DNA of 5,001 nt from Caldifarciminota bacterium. GTDB lineage: Bacteria; Hydrothermota; UBA3072; WFRC01. The stretch spans positions 1-5,001 of the forward strand of contig WFRC01000031.1 in NCBI GenBank assembly GCA_015486685.1, written 5' to 3'. Below are positions 1-4,854 of this stretch, piece after piece. Made by a program: the position numbers and the translations under genes. The notes beneath the pieces were generated by a model. That model was not told the DNA's origin. It was given only the letters and a program-made list of their open reading frames with translations, and ran no database searches. Numbering within the stretch: the first letter of the stretch is position 1; the number at the start of each line of letters is the position of its first letter.

Positions 1-157
1 TATGCCGTTCAGGGAATATATCCTGAAATTTCCTCCTTGTGTATACAATAATCTCATCCTGTATTTTTAATTTGCCCAAGCCCAGAATGAGATTTTTTGT
101 ATATGTTGTGGGACCACCTGTTGGATGGAGACCTGTGGCGTCAATGCCTATTTTCAT
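1..157 (-). CDS. GT4-type glycosyltransferase, N-terminal fragment
   Basis: Only the first 52 codons are present; the gene runs off the left edge. The start reads MKIGIDATGLHPTGGPTTYT, followed by KNLILGL and, further on, DEIIVYT. This is the usual opening of family 4 glycosyltransferases: a first beta strand, a D-x-x-G turn, the GG-x-x-TY loop that contacts the acceptor or donor, and a helix with a K-N-L pattern, then a D-E-x-x-V-Y strand. Such enzymes transfer a sugar from a nucleotide-sugar to a lipid or glycan at the cytoplasmic membrane; the substrate cannot be inferred here. The ATG lies inside the 3' end of the upstream ComEA-like gene (17-nt overlap). No strong Shine-Dalgarno precedes it, so it is probably translated by coupling. 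The family call is good; the specificity is unknown. Confidence 0.85.
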   Translation of the reverse strand, partial: MKIGIDATGLHPTGGPTTYTKNLILGLGKLKIQDEIIVYTRRKFQDIFPERH

Positions 158-491
158 TTCTTACAATGATGAGTGGATTTAATATTTCAAATTTCTTTTT
201 GCCGATGCCCTTAACCTGCATAATATCTTCCTTTTTATTAAATCTTCCATTTTTATTCCTGTATTGAATAATTCTTTCTGCATAAACTTCCCCTATACCA
301 GGAAGTTGAATAAGTTCTTCTTTGGAAGCAGTATTTATATTCACAGGGAATTTCGGTTCATCCTTATCTATTGGTAGGGTTGGCAGTGCAACCCTTATGA
401 TTATACCCAGGAATATAATTGAACCTACAATGAGAATTGCTTTTCTTTCATCTTTTGTAAGGAAATTTTCCCATTTATTGAATACTTTCAT
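141..491 (-). CDS. ComEA-like membrane-anchored helix-hairpin-helix protein
   Basis: This 116-residue protein has a short basic, cytoplasm-facing N-terminus, one hydrophobic segment at about residues 18-36 and a short linker. The C-terminal domain at about 48-110 carries two helix-hairpin-helix motifs. The domain begins V-N-I-N-T-A-S-K-E-E-L, then LPGIGEVYAERII (63-75), the N-G-R-F turn (81-84), and VKGIGKKKFEIL (93-104). That is the classic ComEA layout, in which the GIG hairpins bind the DNA backbone. ComEA proteins bind incoming double-stranded DNA outside the cytoplasmic membrane during transformation. Related stand-alone proteins of this shape also exist with no proven competence role. 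No comEC or pilus gene is in view, so a role in competence is inference. An AGGT lies 7 nt before the ATG. The start overlaps the barrel gene by 17 nt, and its own end overlaps the glycosyltransferase start by 17 nt. Confidence 0.85.
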   Translation of the reverse strand: MKVFNKWENFLTKDERKAILIVGSIIFLGIIIRVALPTLPIDKDEPKFPVNINTASKEELIQLPGIGEVYAERIIQYRNKNGRFNKKEDIMQVKGIGKKKFEILNPLIIVRNENRH

Positions 492-1611
492 ATTCCAGAC
501 CTACATATATACGGGTAGATAAAAAATTATACCCTAATATATTGCCATAATTTATATTGTTTATCTCAATTAAAGGTGAAATTTTCTTCTTTAATTTAAT
601 CGCAATACCACCTGTTCCATAGTATCCATAATCTTTGAAATATCCACCATAGCCTTTAACGCGATATTTAAATATATTAAATGTTTTTGTTGTATTGAAT
701 TCAATACCTTCCATTTCAATCTTATCTGTTACTCCTAAAAAAAGGTTTATGCCATTTCTTTCATTATTCAGGGAAAATGATACCGCCCACATAGGTCCAT
801 TGGAAAACTTTGTGGTAAAGACATTTTTCTCTGTATCATAATCAAAAAACCACCTTGAATAAAATTTGCTCAACCTGATTTTGCTATAAAGAAAACCCAT
901 TTCTGCATAATCTTGTTTAACCGATTCTATATCAGGATAGACAAATGGTATAGGTGAAATACTGTCTATATTTATCCTATTATCTCTTCCTATTTTTATA
1001 TAAAAAAGAGGCGAAAAATACCCAAATTCTCCTGTATATCTATTACTCATTCTTATTCGGACGCCTCTATCTCTAATTGTATATTGAATAATAAGCCCAT
1101 TCTTTTCACCATAAATATATTCCCTGAAAAATTTAATAAGGACCCCATTTCTTAAATATCCCAGAGAAATCCTGCCCATAGTTTGCAGTTCAGTGGAATC
1201 TCTGGAATAATCAAGAGGTATTTTAGAAAATATCATCGGGAATAGATGCACATCCGCATTAACCGATTTCCAATTCATACCTAAATTCAATAAAGGCTTA
1301 ACTGTGAATACCCCATTTTTACCAATATATGGAAGTGAGAAAAAAAGATTGAAGTAATGTGTATTAAGGGTTGTTTCTCCCCACCATTTCAAATACTTAT
1401 CAATATCCTGCTGTTTCCCAATGCCTATATTTACATATTTATTCTTAAAAGAAGAAAAAAACAGGTTCGGATAACCGTATGCTAAATTAAATGCATTCTT
1501 TGTTGAATTAGATGGCATCAAAACAGGCAAACTATCCGTATAATCAGGTAATATAATGGGTATATTTCTATCCTCTTCAACTCCAAAAAGAAAAAATAAA
1601 ATTAAAATCAC
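475..1611 (-). CDS. predicted outer-membrane beta-barrel protein, unknown family
   Basis: I do not recognise this 378-residue protein. It begins with a GTG codon. This is the first possible in-frame start, because a TGA lies in frame just upstream, and AGAGGTG precedes it by 4 nt. The first ten residues are almost wholly hydrophobic (MILILFFLFG) and are followed by an acidic stretch, like a very short export signal lacking the usual positive charges. The rest is rich in Tyr, Phe, Asn and Gly. It shows many short stretches of alternating polar and non-polar residues separated by turns, for example YVNIGIG (59-65), FFSLPYIG and TRIYVGLEYE near the end, as in transmembrane beta strands. There are no cysteines near the N-terminus to suggest a lipoprotein. 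The start overlaps the stop of the microprotein upstream (GTGA), and the end overlaps the ComEA-like gene by 17 nt. The barrel call rests on composition and strand pattern only. Confidence 0.6.
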   Translation of the reverse strand: MILILFFLFGVEEDRNIPIILPDYTDSLPVLMPSNSTKNAFNLAYGYPNLFFSSFKNKYVNIGIGKQQDIDKYLKWWGETTLNTHYFNLFFSLPYIGKNGVFTVKPLLNLGMNWKSVNADVHLFPMIFSKIPLDYSRDSTELQTMGRISLGYLRNGVLIKFFREYIYGEKNGLIIQYTIRDRGVRIRMSNRYTGEFGYFSPLFYIKIGRDNRINIDSISPIPFVYPDIESVKQDYAEMGFLYSKIRLSKFYSRWFFDYDTEKNVFTTKFSNGPMWAVSFSLNNERNGINLFLGVTDKIEMEGIEFNTTKTFNIFKYRVKGYGGYFKDYGYYGTGGIAIKLKKKISPLIEINNINYGNILGYNFLSTRIYVGLEYESIQ

Positions 1612-1709
1612 ACTTCACCTCTTATAAATATTTTAAAGTTTTTTACTCCCTTACTTATTATATGATAAAATGCGATTAGAAATGCTGTCGTTGCTATTGC
1701 TTTACCCAT
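1608..1709 (-). CDS. 33-residue single-span membrane microprotein, coupled to the barrel gene
   Basis: This short open frame reads MGKAIATTAFLIAFYHII, followed by a basic tail that ends FIRGEV. Residues 4-18 form a hydrophobic helix long enough to sit in a membrane, and the tail carries Lys and Arg. Three things argue that it is translated. Its TGA stop shares bases with the GTG start of the next gene (GTGA), the standard coupled arrangement. A promoter-like pair sits exactly where a leaderless transcript would begin at its ATG. It also fills most of the otherwise unexplained gap before the barrel gene. No Shine-Dalgarno precedes it, which fits leaderless initiation. I recognise no family. 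It could be a leader peptide that sets translation of the barrel gene, or a small membrane subunit. The alternative is that it is untranslated leader and the overlap is chance. Confidence 0.5.
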   Translation of the reverse strand: MGKAIATTAFLIAFYHIISKGVKNFKIFIRGEV

Positions 1710-1715
1710 ATCTTT

Positions 1716-1743
1716 AATATAACGAAAGATTTATATATGGCAA
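1716..1743 (-). promoter_or_regulatory. sigma-70-like promoter for the microprotein/barrel/ComEA/GT run
   Basis: On the minus strand TTGCCA (1743-1738) and TATATT (1721-1716) are separated by 16 nt, each one base off the -35 and -10 consensus. A run of seven T lies just upstream of the -35 box on the coding strand and could act as an UP-like element. The -10 box ends six bases before the ATG at 1709, so the expected transcription start is at the ATG itself, which would make the mRNA leaderless. The promoter lies outside the inverted-repeat element that ends at 1768. It is predicted from sequence only. Confidence 0.55.
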
Positions 1744-1767
1744 CAAAAAAATCCCCGTTCTCGCTCG

Positions 1768-1795
1768 TTGGTGTCGGTGTTTGACAAGTTGACAA
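1768..1795 (+). repeat. left 28-bp terminal inverted repeat
   Basis: This copy reads inward TTGGTGTCGGTG then TTTGACAAG and TTGACAA. It contains an 8-bp tandem, TTGACAAG twice (1781-1796). Identity with the other arm stops exactly at 1795/1962, where the sequences diverge (GTCAG against CTTGG). Within the arm TGTC and GACA could pair in a small hairpin. Confidence 0.9.
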
Positions 1796-1866
1796 GTCAG
1801 CCCAAAGATTTCTTTTGATAATCAAGATATTACGAAATGATATCCTTAAATTCTACATAAAATGAA

Positions 1867-1928
1867 GAAATTAAGATTGGATATATTACTCTGTTTATTT
1901 ACCAATAATGCGTCTATATCTTAATTTC
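1867..1928. repeat. nested inverted repeat inside the 222-bp element
   Basis: GAAATTAAGAT at 1867-1877 is repeated in reverse complement at 1918-1928, eleven bases without mismatch and 40 nt apart. A TTGG (1877-1880) and CCAA (1902-1905) pair lies inside the loop and could extend the fold. The long outer arms plus this inner stem suggest that the element can fold on itself as one strand of DNA or as RNA. Confidence 0.55.
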
Positions 1929-1961
1929 ACACTTATAACTCCTTAAACTACTTTCCCCAAG

Positions 1962-1989
1962 TTGTCAACTTGTCAAACACCGACACCAA
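1962..1989 (-). repeat. right 28-bp terminal inverted repeat
   Basis: This is the exact reverse complement of 1768-1795, with no mismatch over 28 bases. Its inner edge also forms an odd palindrome, CAAGTTG-T-CAACTTG (1958-1972), which the left arm lacks because the base after the repeat differs. It lies 25 nt beyond the mtnA stop codon, so a transcript reading out of mtnA would carry it. Confidence 0.9.
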
Positions 1990-2013
1990 AATGCGTTGAA
2001 TATCAAAGGGGCT

Positions 2014-2982
2014 TTAGGGTCTTATAATGCCCTTTTCTGTAATAATACCTGATATCAAATTTGCCGGGGTAATGTCAAATGCGGGGTTATATACATCAAC
2101 ATTCTCCGGGGCGATTTTCTCACCCCTGCAATTCTTTACCTCATCAGATGCACGTTCTTCGATAGGAATTTCATCACCTGTTTTAATATTCGGGTCAAAT
2201 GTCGTAGTGGGTGCAGCGATATAAAATGGGATATTCAATTCCTTTGCAGATATTGCCAATCCGTATGTACCTATTTTGTTTGCTGTGTCACCATTACAGG
2301 CAATACGGTCAGCACCTGTAATTACTAAATCTATTTTTTTTGTTTTCAGGGTAAATGCCTTTGCTCCGTCTGCAATTAAAACAACTTTTATCCCATTTTT
2401 CATAAGTTCCCATGCGGTAAGTCTTGCACCCTGCAGATAAGGCCTTGTTTCAGGCACATATATTGTCATTTTCTTGCCCCGGTCTTTTCCTTTGTAAAAT
2501 ACGGCAAGTGCTGTTCCAATACCACCCGTTGCAAGTGCACCTGCATTACAAATAGTCATATATCTGCCTTCATCCTTTAATAATTTAGCACCATTTTCTC
2601 CTATTTTTTCAGTAATTTCCCTGTCTTCTTTATGAATAGCAATTGCGTCTGCAATAAAATCCTCGCTTGTCCCATTATTTTTAAGAATTTTCTTCATCCT
2701 GTTGAGCGTATAAAAGAGATTGTAAGCCGTGGGCCTTGTTTCACCAAGTACCTTAATTGCCTCTTCTATATTTTTTTTGTTGTGGGATTCCATTGCCGCA
2801 AGGGCAACTCCATATCCGGCAATTACTCCAATTGCAGGTGCTCCCCTTATCTTCATCTCTTTTATTGCGAATGCCACTTCTCTATAATCCTGTAAAATCA
2901 GATATTCCTCTCTGAATGGTAGCACTGTCTGGTCAATAATTTTTACCTTATTTCCCAGCCATTCTATGGTTTTAAATTCCAT
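2014..2982 (-). CDS. mtnA: S-methyl-5-thioribose-1-phosphate isomerase (MtnA)
   Basis: The enzyme converts methylthioribose-1-phosphate to methylthioribulose-1-phosphate in the methionine salvage pathway, in the cytoplasm. From the ATG at 2982 it is 322 residues, close to the family's usual 340-350. This start has AAGGA 7 nt upstream; a GTG 21 nt earlier has no such site. Visible family landmarks are RGAPAIG (46-52), the CNAGALATGGIG block with the expected catalytic Cys145, ETRPYLQGARLTAWEL (178-193), GADR with the expected catalytic Asp225 followed by NGDTANKIGTY, and NPAFDITP (299-306). These features separate MtnA from eIF2B-like relatives, though archaeal-type ribose-1,5-bisphosphate isomerases are similar. 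The start overlaps the end of the Maf gene by 19 nt. No other methionine-salvage gene (mtnP, mtnK, mtnB and so on) is in the window. No clear terminator follows the stop. Confidence 0.93.
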   Translation of the reverse strand: MEFKTIEWLGNKVKIIDQTVLPFREEYLILQDYREVAFAIKEMKIRGAPAIGVIAGYGVALAAMESHNKKNIEEAIKVLGETRPTAYNLFYTLNRMKKILKNNGTSEDFIADAIAIHKEDREITEKIGENGAKLLKDEGRYMTICNAGALATGGIGTALAVFYKGKDRGKKMTIYVPETRPYLQGARLTAWELMKNGIKVVLIADGAKAFTLKTKKIDLVITGADRIACNGDTANKIGTYGLAISAKELNIPFYIAAPTTTFDPNIKTGDEIPIEERASDEVKNCRGEKIAPENVDVYNPAFDITPANLISGIITEKGIIRP

Positions 2983-3560
2983 AATCCCGTCCTTTCTAAA
3001 CACTTTTTTAATTTTTCTATTGGTATTCCAATTACTGTTTCTATTCTTCCTTCTATTACATCCGCATATCCTGCAGGCAAATCCTGAATTCCATAGGCAC
3101 CTGCTTTATCCAGCACTGAATTATTCGTAATATATGCAGCCCATTCCTCTTTAGATATATCCTGAAATTTTACATTTGCAAATTCATAATCTACCATTGC
3201 AAAATTATTACTCAAACAGGAAATACCCGTATATACCGAATGAATATTATCGTTCAAATCCATTAAGATATTTAAGGCATCTATTTTATTTTTTGGTTTA
3301 CCAATAATGCTATTTTGAAAATATATTATTGTATCAAAACCGAAAATAATAGAGTTATAGGGGAAATTTTCTAATGCCTTAACTACCTTTTTCTTTGCAT
3401 AATACATTACATATTTATGTGGCGGCATATCACATTTTTTTTCTTTCACATTAGATGAGAATACCTCAAAATTTAACCCCAGTCTGCGAAAAAAATCTAT
3501 CCTGCGCGGAGAAGATGAGGCAAGGATTATCCTACTTTTTGAAAAAGATGGTGTTTGTAT
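2964..3560 (-). CDS. maf: Maf-family nucleotide pyrophosphatase, start codon non-canonical
   Basis: Maf proteins hydrolyse non-canonical or modified nucleoside triphosphates to monophosphates (house-cleaning). The frame holds the family signature RIILASSSPRR (residues 10-20 if numbered from the codon at 3560), GFDT with the expected metal-site Asp76, GKPK (87-90), VYTG (109-112) and DKAGAYGIQ (151-159). The first ATG/GTG/TTG in frame is a GTG at 3449, which would remove 37 residues including the SSSPRR substrate loop. Upstream the frame stays open to a TAA at 3575 but contains no canonical start. An ATA at 3560 has AGGAGG 4 nt before it and gives 198 residues, the normal family size. An ATA at 3530, two bases past the upstream gene's TAG, would give MILASSSPRR and 188 residues. 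The usual G-E-P before DKAG is replaced by N-S-V, so this is a divergent member. It overlaps the methyltransferase gene upstream and mtnA downstream. The family is certain; the start is not. Confidence 0.85.
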   Translation of the reverse strand: MQTPSFSKSRIILASSSPRRIDFFRRLGLNFEVFSSNVKEKKCDMPPHKYVMYYAKKKVVKALENFPYNSIIFGFDTIIYFQNSIIGKPKNKIDALNILMDLNDNIHSVYTGISCLSNNFAMVDYEFANVKFQDISKEEWAAYITNNSVLDKAGAYGIQDLPAGYADVIEGRIETVIGIPIEKLKKCLERTGLWNLKP

Positions 3561-4713
3561 ATCTCCTCCTGATTAAATACTCACCAGCAATCATCTGGGT
3601 AGGGTATTTTACAGATTGGCATTTAATCCCAAAATCCTGAAGTGTAGGTGTGCCAGTGCTTTGCCATTTTCTGAAATGCTTTATAAATCTGTCCTTTAAT
3701 CTCGTATCGCCCCATGAATATGCCTTTTTCCGAAATACAAAGATAATCCCTCTTTCATTTTTTTCTCCCCACAATCCATATCCCCATTCAAATGCTTCTT
3801 CCTCATCAGAGATGAATGCATTTGCCTCTTCATCGTTCAGGGCGAGAAAAAAAAAGAAATCCATCACCTTTTTTCTTTTAAGATTTTCAAAGAGTTTCCA
3901 GATTTCAGCATCTTCTTTCGCGTAATTTTTTAATATTCTATATAGGGGTTTCATCCTTTTACTTGTAAGTCCATAATGCATAATGGATGAAGAAAGCCCT
4001 CTCATCGTTAAAAACCTTACATAATATTTAATCTCACCTTTCAAAAATTTGTTGTCCTCTTTTTTTAATGAAACGATTGCTTCTATTCCCCTTGTAACCA
4101 ATGGCAAGACAAGGATTCCTCCTATATTTAACTGACGAATCCATTCTTCCGTAATATCGGATGATGATGTAGTAATGATAATTTTGTCAAATGGTGCCTC
4201 TTTTGGGTATCCCAATCCGCCATCCATGCAATAAATTTCAATATTTTTTATACCACTTCTTTTTAGATTTGCCTTTGCCTTTTCGTACACCTTTTTTTCC
4301 AATTCAGTTGTAATCACCTTCCCATTCTGACCTACAATATGGGAGATTACACCTGCATTATATCCTGAACCTGTTCCTACTTCAAACACCTTATCTCCAT
4401 TTTTTAACTTTGCTTCTTCAATCATCATAGCCATTACAGTGGGTTGTGAACTTGTAGATAAAACAGTTTCATTCTCAACATTTATCACAAGGGGGCTATC
4501 TACATATATCTTCTTTAATATTTCTTCCTGCGGTTTTGAATAATCAACCTCAAATCTTTTCCATTCCTGTTTTTCAATATCATAGAGTGAAGGAATAAAG
4601 ATATGTCTTGGAATGGAAAGGAACGCCCTTTCATATTCAGAGTTTTTAAGGAATCCTTTCTTCTGGACTTCTTTAATCATTCTTTTATTTAATTTTTGAA
4701 TCACACTATCCAT
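3532..4713 (-). CDS. PCMT-type protein O-methyltransferase with long C-terminal extension
   Basis: This 393-residue protein belongs to the L-isoaspartyl (D-aspartyl) O-methyltransferase group, which uses AdoMet to methyl-esterify abnormal aspartates and start their repair. Visible features are IPRHIFIP (34-41), TSSQPTVMAMM (87-97, the substrate-side loop), the AdoMet motif VFEVGTGSGYNAG (109-121), the acidic strand end TTELE (135-139, Glu137 likely at the ribose), CMDGG (162-166), PFDKIIIT (174-181) and GGILVLPL (198-205). Standard enzymes end near 210-220 residues. Here about 175 more follow, with W-x3-G-x-P near 350-356, resembling the tails of larger actinobacterial-type relatives, some of which modify peptides. 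It is therefore not safe to name it pcm. No Shine-Dalgarno precedes the ATG, but a promoter puts the transcript start on it. Internal starts (GTG at codon 4, ATG at codon 12) are possible. Confidence 0.85.
   Translation of the reverse strand: MDSVIQKLNKRMIKEVQKKGFLKNSEYERAFLSIPRHIFIPSLYDIEKQEWKRFEVDYSKPQEEILKKIYVDSPLVINVENETVLSTSSQPTVMAMMIEEAKLKNGDKVFEVGTGSGYNAGVISHIVGQNGKVITTELEKKVYEKAKANLKRSGIKNIEIYCMDGGLGYPKEAPFDKIIITTSSSDITEEWIRQLNIGGILVLPLVTRGIEAIVSLKKEDNKFLKGEIKYYVRFLTMRGLSSSIMHYGLTSKRMKPLYRILKNYAKEDAEIWKLFENLKRKKVMDFFFFLALNDEEANAFISDEEEAFEWGYGLWGEKNERGIIFVFRKKAYSWGDTRLKDRFIKHFRKWQSTGTPTLQDFGIKCQSVKYPTQMIAGEYLIRRRYTNTIFFKK
3565..3570 (-). promoter_or_regulatory. Shine-Dalgarno AGGAGG that may serve the Maf gene
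   Basis: AGGAGG lies inside the last codons of the methyltransferase, where it codes for two arginines, and is the only strong site near the Maf N-terminus. No ATG, GTG or TTG follows at a useful distance in the Maf frame. The nearest in-frame near-cognate is ATA at 3560, 4 nt away. It may be a real ribosome site or merely AGG arginine codons. Confidence 0.35.
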
Positions 4714-4719
4714 AGTATA

Positions 4720-4748
4720 ATAATAAAAACGAAAATCTATTTAGTCAA
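4720..4748 (-). promoter_or_regulatory. sigma-70-like promoter for the methyltransferase/Maf/MtnA run
   Basis: On the minus strand TTGACT (4748-4743) and TATTAT (4725-4720) are 17 nt apart, each one base off consensus. Six bases separate the -10 box from the ATG at 4713, so transcription is expected to start on the A of the start codon. That fits the lack of a Shine-Dalgarno and implies a leaderless mRNA. The position follows standard sigma-70 geometry. Confidence 0.6.
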
Positions 4749-4758
4749 GAATTTTTTT

Positions 4759-4805
4759 GGACAACTGCCATAATATAACATTTACTCATCTACTACATTT
4801 TGTCC
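4759..4805. repeat. short inverted repeat between the divergent promoters
   Basis: GGACAA (4759-4764) and TTGTCC (4800-4805) form a 6-bp inverted repeat 35 nt apart. The right half abuts the plus-strand -35 box, giving TTGTCCTTGACT. The left half lies 10 nt from the minus-strand -35 box, whose complement reads AGTCAA. The symmetry could be a shared operator or chance in AT-rich DNA. Confidence 0.2.
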
Positions 4806-4833
4806 TTGACTTTTTGGCAATATTTTTTATAAT
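4806..4833 (+). promoter_or_regulatory. sigma-70-like promoter for the right-edge plus-strand gene
   Basis: TTGACT (4806-4811) and a perfect TATAAT (4828-4833) are separated by 16 nt. Transcription should begin near 4840, giving a leader of about 15 nt that is almost entirely the Shine-Dalgarno AGGAGGTGA (4842-4850). This is the strongest-looking expression signal in the window, and it contrasts with the leaderless starts on the other strand. Confidence 0.75.
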
Positions 4834-4854
4834 ACAGACACAGGAGGTGAAATT

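Larger units (their letters stand above)
1768..1989. mobile_element. 222-bp MITE-like element bounded by perfect 28-bp inverted repeats
   Basis: The two ends are identical inverted copies of 28 bp (1768-1795 and 1962-1989), beginning TTGGTGTCGG from the outside. The 166-bp centre is AT-rich, contains a second nested inverted repeat and has no convincing gene. It sits neatly between the end of mtnA (25 nt away) and the promoter of the next run. Size, perfect terminal repeats and lack of coding capacity match non-autonomous miniature inverted-repeat elements. No clear target-site duplication is visible in the flanking bases, and no transposase is nearby, so mobility is unproven. It could instead be a fixed intergenic repeat or a structured RNA. 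Confidence 0.45.

Noticed and set aside
322..522. Plus-strand open frame of 66 codons over the ComEA-like gene
   Set aside because: It is antisense to a clear helix-hairpin-helix coding region, has no ribosome site and shows no recognisable protein features.
1789..1822. Promoters formed by TTGACA in the inverted-repeat arms
   Set aside because: No -10-like sequence lies 16-18 nt downstream of TTGACA in either arm; the nearest candidates are 22 nt or more away.
1862..1924. A 20-codon plus-strand frame (MKKLRLDILLCLFTNNASIS) inside the inverted-repeat element
   Set aside because: It has no ribosome site or promoter, is very short, and its ends coincide with the nested inverted repeat, which explains the sequence better.
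1895..1950. Minus-strand AAGGAG followed by a GTG frame inside the element
   Set aside because: The frame ends after 11 codons, and the ribosome-site match is likely chance in AT-rich DNA.
1768..1989. Integron attC site
   Set aside because: The repeats are perfect, lack the unpaired bases typical of attC and do not show the GTTRRRY/RYYYAAC ends. No integrase is in view.
1745..2013. Rho-independent terminator after mtnA
   Set aside because: A 4-bp AAAG/CTTT stem and the CAAGTTG palindrome have no T run behind them, and the T7 run near 1751 has no GC-rich stem immediately before it.
2027..2895. Two plus-strand open frames opposite mtnA
   Set aside because: Both lie antisense to well-conserved MtnA motifs and are shadows of that gene.
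2983..3003. Upstream GTG start for mtnA at 3003
   Set aside because: The ATG at 2982 has AAGGA at proper spacing and matches where MtnA proteins begin; the seven extra residues have no support.
3455..3925. Two plus-strand open frames opposite the Maf N-terminus and methyltransferase C-terminus
   Set aside because: They have low-complexity translations (runs of Ser, Phe and Lys) that mirror the minus-strand codons, and no start signals.
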